Of a stretch of 64,000 bases of DNA, positions 25,250 through 34,817 are shown in pieces. This DNA comes from Piper betle. Its lineage: Eukaryota > Streptophyta > Magnoliopsida > Piperales > Piperaceae. The first letter of the stretch is position 1; every line of letters starts with the position of its first letter. The stretch lies in NCBI GenBank assembly GCA_033002965.1, contig JAURVB010014120.1, forward strand, positions 124,001 through 188,000. Reading direction: 5' to 3'. The translations under genes and the position numbers were made by a program. Below the pieces are notes generated by a model. The model saw only the letters and a program-made list of their open reading frames with translations. It was not told the DNA's origin and did not search any database.

Positions 25250-25690
25250 CCCGTATGCACATCTGTACCCTTCATTTATCCTTCCAAGTTGGAAAACCAG
25301 ATATGGAGATGTGTGCCAGACAATTCAGGGCCTACAATAGCAAACCAATAGGAGAGTGGCAGTTTGTGGGGGCCCGCATGGAGCGTAATTTGGTCATTCT
25401 TTACTCAAATGATGCAACGACAAATGAATCAGTCGCCGGTCTTATCTTTTTCGGCGAGTTGTGGGCCCCCCTGACGCATGCATTGAAGTCAAAGGATGTG
25501 GGCCCCTGCGGCGAGACCAAGGCCGGCGTGTTATTGGGCCCACATGGCATGCCTCAGCAGCTCGAAAAAAGTGGTCAAAGTTATGCCTTTTATGTGGTGG
25601 CCCACTTTCTGACTTCTTTGACAGTTTACTCCTTCCACCTGGATGTGGGGTCCCTCTTGTGTCATCTTTTGTATCAAAGGTCGTAAGGGT
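25250..25690. other. GC-rich unassigned segment with GTGGGCCC motifs
   Basis: A 143-codon frame (25255-25686, plus) and two others are open, but none resembles a known protein. What stands out is a cluster of GTGGGCCC/GGGCCCAC-type words near 25366, 25462, 25499, 25536, 25597 and 25643. These resemble plant TCP and site II promoter elements. It could be a promoter relic or part of an unrecognised repeat. Confidence 0.35.
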
Positions 25691-25839
25691 GGTAGTGATT
25701 GCCCAAACTAAACATATCAATTAAACTTAGATATCAAACCTGATATTTACTGTTTAAATGTTTACTAATCAAATTCTAATTGGATTGTTTTCCATTTAAT
25801 TAAGCCCGAACTTGACCACTCAAACTTGATTATGGTTAA

Positions 25840-25998
25840 AAAGTAATGTTAAGAGGATTTATCTTTTCTAAATTGTTAGTGAGTAAACGTGATTAAATGT
25901 ACGAGGGAAGAATATATAATATTACCTTTTTTTTTACCATGATTACAGTTAAAAACATATCGTTTCCCGCTTTTTCCTCGGAGAAGACATCTCACAAA
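25840..25998 (+). pseudogene. RRP7 gene fragment (intron 1 end plus start of exon 2)
   Basis: About 158 bp closely match 35696-35853 in the RRP7 gene: AGTAATGTTAAGAGGATTTA, GTTAGTGAGTAAACGTGATT and GGGAAGAATATATAATATT, and on into the exon (GAGAAGACATCTCA). It includes the intron sequence and the acceptor region, now CTCGG in place of CTCAG. It was therefore copied as DNA, not from mRNA. Only the first codons of exon 2 are present, so it cannot code. Confidence 0.85.
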
Positions 25999-25999
25999 C

Positions 26000-26640
26000 A
26001 AGATAAATCGAGAGGGGAACCATCCCCCACCGTGATGCACACCAACCTTATCCCCTCTCTATACTATAAGAAGAGGTCGGTCAAGAGGGAAGTTGAAGGG
26101 GCATTTGGGTTAGGGATAAAATGTGTTAAAAGGTAGTTTTATAAATAAAATTTGACACACTCTTGATTTAAGTGAATAATAATAAAATAAATTCTAAAAA
26201 TACTAAATAAAATATAATAAAATCTAATAAAATGTTATACAATTAAATTGAATTTAGCCAATTTAAATTTATTGATATTTTTAAAAAATATAATTTTTTG
26301 TGTTTGATTTCTATTATATATATATATATTTGTTGGGTATTTATTTTTTTGGATCTGATTTAATGCTTTCCTTTTTTTCGTATAAGTATTTTTCATATCA
26401 TGTTATCAGCAAACATGCATGAAATTTTTAATATAAGTGTGCGTCCTATATTAACATTTTTTGTCTTTTTCATAAAATTATGTGATATTTTTTATAAATA
26501 ACTATTAACTAAATAAGCCAATAATGCATGGAAGCACCTTTTGAAAGCTGTGAAAGAAAGAGACAATTGGAAATTGGAGGCTAGGAAGAATCCGAAGAAG
26601 TGTATTTTAATACAAAATTATATCCCCATTGTCACACTTT
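26000..26640. other. AT-rich intergenic DNA
   Basis: AT-rich with a short (TA)n run near 26313. No gene supported. Confidence 0.5.
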
Positions 26641-26649
26641 TACATATAT

Positions 26650-26868
26650 TCTGAGTAGGTAAGTGATATTATGTATATTATTATATTATATTATCGAGTT
26701 GAGTTCAAGTTATAAGCGAGTCGAACACTGCCTTGCTCAAAGTCGAATCTTAGGATTTGAGTTCGACTCGAGTTCAAGCTCGAGTATTTAAATGTAAAAT
26801 TTCAAGTCGAACCGAATCGAGCCGAATGCCAAATGCTCATGAACTAGCTCACTTAATTACTAGCCCTA
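26650..26868 (-). mobile_element. MITE copy 3, one arm only
   Basis: Read on the minus strand from 26868, TAGGGCTAGTAATTAAGTGA begins a stretch that follows the left arms of the elements at 18288 and 24000, down to their AT-rich middle, where it stops. The tRNA-like core and right arm are missing. Confidence 0.7.
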
Positions 26869-26869
26869 C

Positions 26870-27174
26870 CTACGGTGACTCTAGTTGGGAGGACAGAGGT
26901 CGGGTAGATGGCCAAACGGTGTTGTTACACTGCTCGGGCGGGCCTCTTTTGGGTGATTTTCCTGTGAGTAGTGGCTCTTACGATGGTGGATCTCGACTTG
27001 GGTTTGTTGGTGGTATTGAAGAGAGTTCGGTGAAAGTGTCGGTCTGCCAAGCGATGGACTGGGCTGGCCGGACGGAGGTTGAGAAGATGGGGGCATGCAA
27101 GTTCTCCACAGCTCCGGCAGGGTGCTTCTCTTTGCTTTTCTGGCAATGGCGGGCTTCTCCAACGGGGTGGCAAG
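26870..27174. other. unassigned, moderately GC-rich DNA
   Basis: A 140-codon frame crosses this segment on the plus strand but resembles nothing known. It probably belongs to the retroelement cluster that follows. Confidence 0.3.
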
Positions 27175-27630
27175 TGTGAGATCCCTTAACTTAGTCCCAC
27201 ATCTAATATCTACTGGGGTAAGATCTTGTTTACATGTAGGAATTGACTATAGATCATTAACTTGGTTAACCACTTTTGAAAAAATGACTTAACCCATTAG
27301 TTTACACTTTGCGCTAGGTCGTAATAGATGGTATCAGAGTCTCCTGGTTTCGTATTAGATGGTGGGTTAGATTAGAGACATTGGCTAGGTTGTCGGTCAC
27401 AGGCCAAAGAAAGTCTTGGGCTAGGGCTAGTAATAGGCCAAATGTAAGAATTTTGGAGATGAATTTCCTAAGGTGTATGGATTGTGAGATCCCTCAACTT
27501 AATCTTACATCTAATACCTACGGGGTAAAATCTTGTTTATAAGTAATAATGGATTATAAAATTTTAACTTAGTTAACTTTTGAAGAAATGATTTAGCCCA
27601 TTAGTTTGTACTTTGGGCTGGGTCGTTACA
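27175..27630 (+). mobile_element. TRIM retrotransposon (456 bp)
   Basis: Two direct repeats, 27175-27326 and 27483-27630, both start TGTGAGATCCC and end near GGTCGTWAYA. Two bases after the first comes TGGTATCAGAG, a primer-binding site for initiator tRNA-Met. Only about 156 bp separate the repeats and nothing is coded. This is the plan of a terminal-repeat retrotransposon in miniature. No matching target duplication is seen, so one end may be rearranged. Confidence 0.75.
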
Positions 27631-27687
27631 ATAGGGCACGGGTCGATAGAGGGATGTGCAGGCTACAAACTTGACATTCGGACTTGG

Positions 27688-27755
27688 TGTAACACCTTGT
27701 TTTTGCTCACCTGTGAGCCGACCCGGGAATGTCACCTGTGAGCCGACTTGGTGGC
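27688..27755 (-). repeat. short fragment of the 2.9-kb LTR family
   Basis: TGTAACACC followed by GTGAGCCGACCCGGGAATGT matches the outer end of the LTR at 29686. It probably marks what is left of the 3' LTR of the gag-bearing element described next. Confidence 0.65.
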
Positions 27756-29668
27756 GTTGTTTGCATTCCTCTCTGATCCAGGGCCTGCTATTCTTGTCTT
27801 GTCATGATAGCTACAAGTCCTCTCTACTGCTATCTCAATGGTTGTCGGTCTCTGCCTCTTTGGCCTTGACCTTGACCCTGCTGACCTCTCTGCTGTAGTT
27901 GTTGCTGGGGAGCTAGGAGTGCAAGTCTCTGTGGAGGTGCGGGGAGCGTCACCTGTTGGGTCTGGCTAGTTGGATAAGTTGTGGTTCTATGCCTTGGTTG
28001 ACCGCATCTATAGCAAGCACCTGTGCTTACTACACACTCTGTGGCTCTATGTTCTGGCCAACCGCATCTGTAGCATGCATTCGTGCCTACTCTGCATTTG
28101 CTTCTATGATGATGTTGGCAAATTAGACATAAAGGTGCTCTGTTGCCCTGATCTTGGCCATCCATGGCTCTTATGGCAACTGGTGCACCTAACCGACGTC
28201 TCTGCTGTTCTTCCTGCTCTGGCTGATACGGCCTCGAATGTTGTTGCCTCTGGTCAACATCCAGGCGAGGTCTAGCAGCTATAACTAGTTTTGCCTTGCT
28301 TGCAGCTCTCACAACATCACCAAAAGTAGCAAACTTCTTATCCAAATAGGCCATCCTGATCTCGTGATGGAGGCCTTCGTAAAAATGCTCTATCATTCTT
28401 TCTTCGTTAGACACCAAGTCTGGTGCAAATCTCTCCAGAGCTCTAAACCTAGTCTCGTATTGTACCACCATCATGGGTCCCTGCCTCAGTGTCTGGAATT
28501 CCCATTCCTTCATCAACCTGATGTTTGGCAGGAAATACTTTCCATCGAATTCGTAAATTCCTCCCATGTGATGTCTTGGGGCTGACGATGGGCAAATATA
28601 GAATTTTGAACCGAACTACACCATATCCTGGCTTCGTCCTGGAATGCTCCTGTGATGATGCGCACTCGGTGCTCCGTGGGGCATGCCATAGTGTCAAACA
28701 CTCCTATAGCTGACGATATCCACAGGAAAGCCTCTTCTACATCCAACTTTCCAAAGAAAGGTTATCCACCATTCTTTACGAACCTTTTGTACTACCACAG
28801 TTCCAAATTCCTTGCATCCACTGATCTGTACGATCCTTCTCTTTGCTCATATTGAGGAAATTGTGGTCCCGTACCCGCTGATATACTGTCAAATCTTGTT
28901 GCTCCACTTCTGCCAGCAGTCTGCCAGCTACCTGCTACTACGGTTCCACTGATGTCCGGTCTCATCCTCGTCTGAAGTGGGGCAAATGGAGGAGCTGTTG
29001 TTGGAGTAGCCCTCTGTTGCAGTGGTGGAGGAGGAGGCAGCGGTAGAGGGTTTGTGGAAACCACTAGCTCTCCCCATGACTCTTCACCCACTGTTGGTCT
29101 CTTCCCAGCCCTGGCTACCGAAAGAGCTATCTGCCTAATCTCCTGAATTCCTCCTGATCTTACTACATTTGTCTCCTAAATTCCTCCCGACTTTCTTGCA
29201 TTTGTATCTGAGCTTCAGCAAACTTGGCAATCGTTGCGTCTCTCTCCTGTCGACTACTTCTGGTGCGGTAATTGTCACGACCACTGTCTTAGTCCCGGCA
29301 ACTATCTTGGTCCCGACGACTATCTTGATCTCGGCGACTGTCTCGATTATGGCTCTCACCACGTCGGCTAGCTAAACCTGGCACACTAGCCTCTACTGGT
29401 GGCATGACAGTCCTAGGTTGACTAGAAGCGGTGTCACTATGAACATGGCTAGGGCTGTCCTATCTGGCCAATGGAGGCGATGGGGCCCTGATCTGCATCC
29501 GGCAGGTCTGTGTCACCATCCTGCTACAAATTCCTGACCTCCGGTCACATCACCGATTCGTAAGAAATCTGCAACCTAAAAATATTAAGACAGAAAAATA
29601 CCTGTCGGGAGCAACTTTGGTACACATGTAACCTGTAACACACCTACCATCTTAATCAACCAAGGGTT
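27756..29668 (-). pseudogene. degenerate Ty3/gypsy gag
   Basis: Retrotransposon capsid/nucleocapsid gene, coding toward lower coordinates from the LTR at 29686. The best frame (27830-28567) has a retrotransposon gag-type segment, RMIEHFYEGLHHEIRMAYLD, then zinc knuckles: CYRCGWPEHRATEC is a perfect C-X2-C-X4-H-X4-C, and the next one, CYRCGQPRHRTTTY, has lost its last Cys. Upstream, the same protein continues in other frames with several stops (Arg/Asp-rich repeats near 29270-29340), so it is broken. No protease, reverse transcriptase or integrase follows; the element jumps from gag to a 3' LTR scrap. Confidence 0.8.
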
Positions 29669-29669
29669 A

Positions 29670-29681
29670 GCTCTGATACCA
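29670..29681 (-). other. primer-binding site (initiator tRNA-Met)
   Basis: TGGTATCAGAGC on the minus strand, four bases inside the LTR end at 29686. It is the standard plant retrotransposon primer site for tRNA-iMet, and it fixes the element's orientation. Confidence 0.85.
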
Positions 29682-29685
29682 TTAT

Positions 29686-32540
29686 TGTAACACCCCATTT
29701 CGGCTCACCCGTGAGCCGACCCGGGAATGTCATTGGTGACTGAACTGTTCGCTAATCTACTGGATTCGGTTAAGCCAACCTGGATCTGCCCTCAGCGTCT
29801 TAAGATGGAAGCGCAAACATGAAATGCATGAATGGGAATAATTGAGTTCTAACGTAGTCCTATATGCATGCTATGATGTGCAAGTAAAACAAAACCATGC
29901 AACAAGCAAGAAATTTAAATAAAAAATCATTAATTTTTATAGAAAAACGGACAAAATCTCCCCTAAAAGTGTAATAGGGGCCAACCTATCCACAACAAGG
30001 GTATATAAATATTTTATCAAAATACGATAAAACATAACAATCTACTGTGACATTCAGTCATTATCTCTTTCGTTTCAGTTGAGCCGAGCCTGAACTCCAA
30101 ACTCACTACTCATTCACATTTATCCGTTCGTCTCATAAAAAGTAATTTATCAAGACAAAAATATCCTAATTATCATTCACACAACATTAACACACCATCA
30201 TTATACATTACACGTGGCAGGTACATGTGTGCGTGGTTCCGTGCTGCTCCTCCGCAGTCCCAACAGCTTTCATCCCTCGCATTTCTCACCTACATATATA
30301 TAGAAAAACCGTCAGTAACGAGTGTTACCGGCCCGAAAAATAACTAATATCAATCTACCATAGGAGAGCAAACTCTCATGTTGAATCAAAACCATATACT
30401 TCCTCAAGAACTCTCATCAGGGCACATATGGGAGCTCGCTCGCCATTCGGGTCGACAACGTCCCCCTTTCTTTCTCATTCTCATACCATGGCCATTTCTC
30501 TATCGCTTCTCGCATCAAATCTCATTCCTTTTCGCCCTCTACATCCTCCATATTACTCCTGGCCTTGAGCACGAAGGCCGAGCACTCTCAGGCAGTCGCC
30601 TTTAGTACCCTTTGAACCACAAGTCTAGACATGCGCTGCATTGCAGTACCCGTAAACCTCCACACTTCTCCGGGTTTGAGAAACTCAAAGGTGGAGTTGT
30701 CTGGATCTTTCGGGAACGAAGTGGATTCTCCCCAGTCCAGAGCCCGTTCTTCCGTGCACATGCCCTATCTGAAGGCGTGGCCGTTAGTAACCCTCATTCC
30801 ATCTCTCACCAAAAACACGAAAACTATACATATATAGGCCTGGGTTGGGATTTATACAATAGGCCCGAAGGCAACTTGTGGTGGATCTTAATTTCGAAAA
30901 CTGACTCGAGGGATCTCATCCTTGAAGGTTATTAATCCGAACAAAACTGTTGGCTAAATAGCCTGAGTTAAGTGGGATCCAATAAAATGCCACTTAACTC
31001 ATCCTGCACATGATAAATCAAATACACAATAGAATAGCGTAAAACAGAGAACGAGTCCTAAACAGACCTGGTAGAAGCTCTAATTGGGTCCTCGCGCCTA
31101 AGCGGCGAGCTCCTACTCCGTACCTACACATCAAAACTAAATACTAACGCCCGCTCATGATGCAGTCATACATCCTATATCACGCATACATCCATCACGC
31201 ATCAATCATAGTTACATCAACCTGTGTCAATTCTAGCAAGTCTACTTAGGCTAGTTTGCATTAGATCATGATCATTACTTAGTTACCCTAATTAGTTTCT
31301 TAGCCTCCATTTTTAACACCACTCAATTCAAACAAATATCATATTTTATTCCCAATCAATTCCACATTTATATATATGATTATAACACACAATTCGCCAA
31401 TCTTGGCATGCAATTCTAATAATCAGTACCTTTAGATAATTAAGTTAGAATAATTTATACCTCGCGTGATTCGTGGCTCGGATTCGGCACCCCATGGCGT
31501 CCGAAGTTTGATAGGTTCGATTGGAGGGATTCAGCGGAAGATCAGGTGATTTCCGACGAATTTTGGTGAATCTGGTTTTTCGGCGACTTCCGACAGTTTT
31601 TCTGGCGACTGTCCTGGTGGTTTTCCGGCGGCGCAATCGGGGGTAAGGGTTAGCAGCGGTTCGGCGAGCTTGTCCCAATGGTGATGACAGCAAGGGCAAC
31701 CGCGGCGGCAATGACTGCCGGTGGCGGCATCGAGTTTGGTCGGGGTGGTCAGTAGTTTCGATCAGGCCCACGCCCGGCTTCGACGATGGCGCTAGGTAAG
31801 GGGGAAATGTTGGGGAGATCAAGGGGGTGGTCGTCGGGGTCACGGCGGAGGCGGCGCGGCCCGGACGGCAGTGAATCGACAAGGGGAGCGTCGTGGCTTG
31901 TAGGGCGATTCTGGCCTTGTGGCGGCAAGATGATGGCCGGGGTTAATAGGGGCGACACGACGATAGCATGACAAGGCGGGGCGGCGTCGATCGGTGGTAG
32001 TGCGGCACCGGCAGAGGTGGCAGTGACAAACACAGTGGGCGGCGATAGGGTTTGGGTGGGGAAGTGTCAGGAAAGGAGATGAAATACTCCAATGTAAAAA
32101 TTGTAAATAAGTATTGACTCGATTCCTACTCGAGTCAATTAATAACTAGTTCGTAATAAATCCAAAAAAATCTAGAAAAATATGGAAAAATTCTATAAAA
32201 TAAAACAAACACAACAACATCCAAATGATATGCTCTATAACTAATAACCCACCCAACTGGCCTACAACGCTTCCTAATGCGTTATCCGGCCTAAAACTAT
32301 TTCTCCGATCAAATACATAAAAAGAAAAATACTGCATACTTTCATATATTCTGATAACTCATTTGTCACCATCTTTTTGATATTATCATCATATATTCAG
32401 GTACACGTGACTTTCATCGTTCATAACTCACTGCTGGCCTCGACTCAGCATGCGGTTCATGAAACTAACTCGATTCGAACTAACGGTTGAACTGACTGGT
32501 TCGGTAACGTAAAACTTTGACTCGAGTCACGGGTTTTACA
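29686..32540 (-). mobile_element. LTR of a Ty3/gypsy element (2855 bp)
   Basis: Runs on the minus strand from TGTAAAACCC (32540) to GGGGTGTTACA (29686). It matches the solo LTR at 49947-52871 and the partial LTR at 61745-63073 over most of their lengths. It contains a GC-rich block (about 31480-32060) that keeps long chance frames open. LTR length, primer site and TGTAACACC termini suggest the Tekay/Del-like chromovirus group, but without pol this is inference. The right flank shows no 5-bp duplication matching the left side at 27683-27687. Confidence 0.85.
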
Positions 32541-33173
32541 GTAGGCCCAAAAGTCGGCCTCTTTCACCTATTTCCTGCTCCAATCGGGTGCTTTGCAGTG
32601 AGATTCTGGTGACGTTGGGATTCTCTAGTGGTGGTTCTTGACTAGGTTGTGTCGGTGGCACTCTAATGTCTACACTTATGGGCTAGGGGTTGCCAAAGGT
32701 GCTGCTCCGGTAAGGGGGCTCCTCCCCTTTCTCTATTCTCTTCTTCTTCTTCCTTTCTTCTTCTCTTAGCAGCAACATTGAGCCCCCCACTTCGGATTCC
32801 CCGGCGAAGCTCTCGACTGGGTGGTGTCAGGGCACGTCAGCAACAATGGGTTGGGGGGCCAATGGAAAGGTTCTCCAGCGATAGGCTCCTCCCCTTCTCC
32901 TCTCTCCTTCTCTTCTTCTTTCTTCTTCTTTTTTTCAATTCAACAAGAACTCCCTTCTCCTTTTGCGTTTGGGAGTTTATAGACGTCCGAGGGAATTTCT
33001 CAATTTTACAATTTAAAGCTCAAATCAAACCTTTTTAACCTCCTATCTTTATCTTTTCCTATCTCCTCCTCATCTTGTGGAGCTGTTAGGACCAAATCAT
33101 CGAGGATATAAGAAGAAGGTGTAAATGGGTTATCGGACCCGAACATGAGCAAATATATTCATGTTTGTGCCCG

Positions 33174-33175
<2 letters not shown>

Positions 33176-33236
<61 letters not shown>
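33176..33236. repeat. (AT)n microsatellite, ~60 bp
   Basis: Uninterrupted alternating A/T run. Likely length-variable. Confidence 0.95.
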
Positions 33237-33238
<2 letters not shown>

Positions 33239-34542
33239 TGGAAAAGAACTTGGGAAAGAGTTGGTTGAAGTATATGCGTATGTATAATTGTTTGAGGGTA
33301 TAAGCTTTTCATAGGTCAAGTAATTTTCATATTATGTGTATGTATAATGTATGCTAGGGGGAAAACATATATTTATATGGCATGTATGAGTAAATATTTG
33401 TCTAATTTTAATATAATTAAGATATATTAATCAGATATGAACTAAAAAATCCCACTTATTATAATTTTGGCATATTTAGAAACCAAAAAAGAAAAAAAAG
33501 AAAAAATTGAGGCTACCAAGTTGTTATTTGTTTAAAATAAAGTGGGAGTGAGAATAAAAATATAAAACTAGAGAGGGAAGATATAGAGGACATAGGGCTT
33601 TGAGAAGAAATCCTTGGAAGTCTTAACTCTATAAAATAACAAAAACAAAAACTTTGATGATCTAATATGATTGATATATTTAATTATATTTGTGATCAAA
33701 TTTGACTAATATATCCCTTTTCTATATCAATGGAAAACAAAAAGGCATAATCGAAATTTATTTAACAAACATATATTAGATTTTATTTGAAAAATAACCA
33801 ATTTAGTTGCTAGAATAAATCATGTTTTGTCACTCCTAGAGTTATTGAATTATTAGGAATGGGGGGGTTTATTTAACTATAAGGAATTTAATGGGTTTGC
33901 TTGATAAACAAAATACTAGATTTTGTTCGGAAAATGACCAATTTAGCTTTAGACTAAGTTATGCTTTGTCACTCTTATTGAATAATTAGGAATGAGGTTT
34001 ATTGAACTATTAGGAATGTAATTCATTTTATAAATTGGATTAGGAAACAAATGATCTACCGGGATCTAGTTGTTGTGACCGGGATTAGGAAACAAATGGT
34101 CAATTAATAGCAGTCGTTGCAACCATTTGCCCTTTTAAATTTTTTTATCATGATCAAGCTATTAACCAATCTTATAAAGTTATATTATAACTATGGTTTT
34201 ACTGTTTTGCCTGCAATTAAATAATTAATATAAGATTTTTCGCTATTATTTCTAAATATAAAATAAACCTACAAAATTAAGTACGTTAAAAATTATACTC
34301 ATAAAAAATAATTTGTCACTAACAAGATATAAAATGTTCCGGCCATCTAAAATACGGTAAATTGGCATCACAAATTAAAAAAAAACATAAAAAGTCTTAA
34401 TTAAGCAAATAATCCCGTCAAAATGAAACTTTTACATTTAAAAATTTAAAAATAACGGTTGAAGTGAAGATAAATTTTATAATTATACTAAAACGTCTAA
34501 AAAATTCTCCTATATCGATAAAATGATTACATAGAGCTTTCG

Positions 34543-34579
34543 ATTATTATTATTATTATTATTATTATAATTATTATTT
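34543..34579. repeat. (ATT)n microsatellite
   Basis: Run of ATT triplets with one interruption, about 130 bp before the RRP7 leader region. Confidence 0.85.
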
Positions 34580-34817
34580 AAATTTAAATTCACAAATTTC
34601 ACTGTTTTTAAATAGATAAAATAATTTATATATTATTTATTGTTTCTATTTAATTCATCGATTAATTTCGATACGGTCGCACCCGTTAATCGATCAAAAT
34701 ATCCGAATACCCATCTAACTCCTCCCTCCCTCCCTCCCTCCAGACGAAGAAAGAAAAGAAGCCGCCTTTCCTCCTCCCTTGCCGCCGCCGCCGCCGCCGC
34801 CGACGCCGTTGTCTTCC

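Larger units (their letters stand above)
32541..34690. other. intergenic DNA upstream of RRP7
   Basis: 32541-33030 is mixed composition with a CT-rich stretch (about 32720-32770 and 32890-32935) and resembles nothing recognised. 33240-34690 is AT-rich. No gene supported. Confidence 0.5.

Noticed and set aside
25255..25686. 143-codon frame as a gene
   Set aside because: No homology signature, competing open frames on both strands, no gene structure; reported only as an unassigned segment.
31445..32033. Open frames in GC-rich DNA, also at 50386-51095
   Set aside because: Lie inside LTRs of the same family and differ between copies; composition effect.
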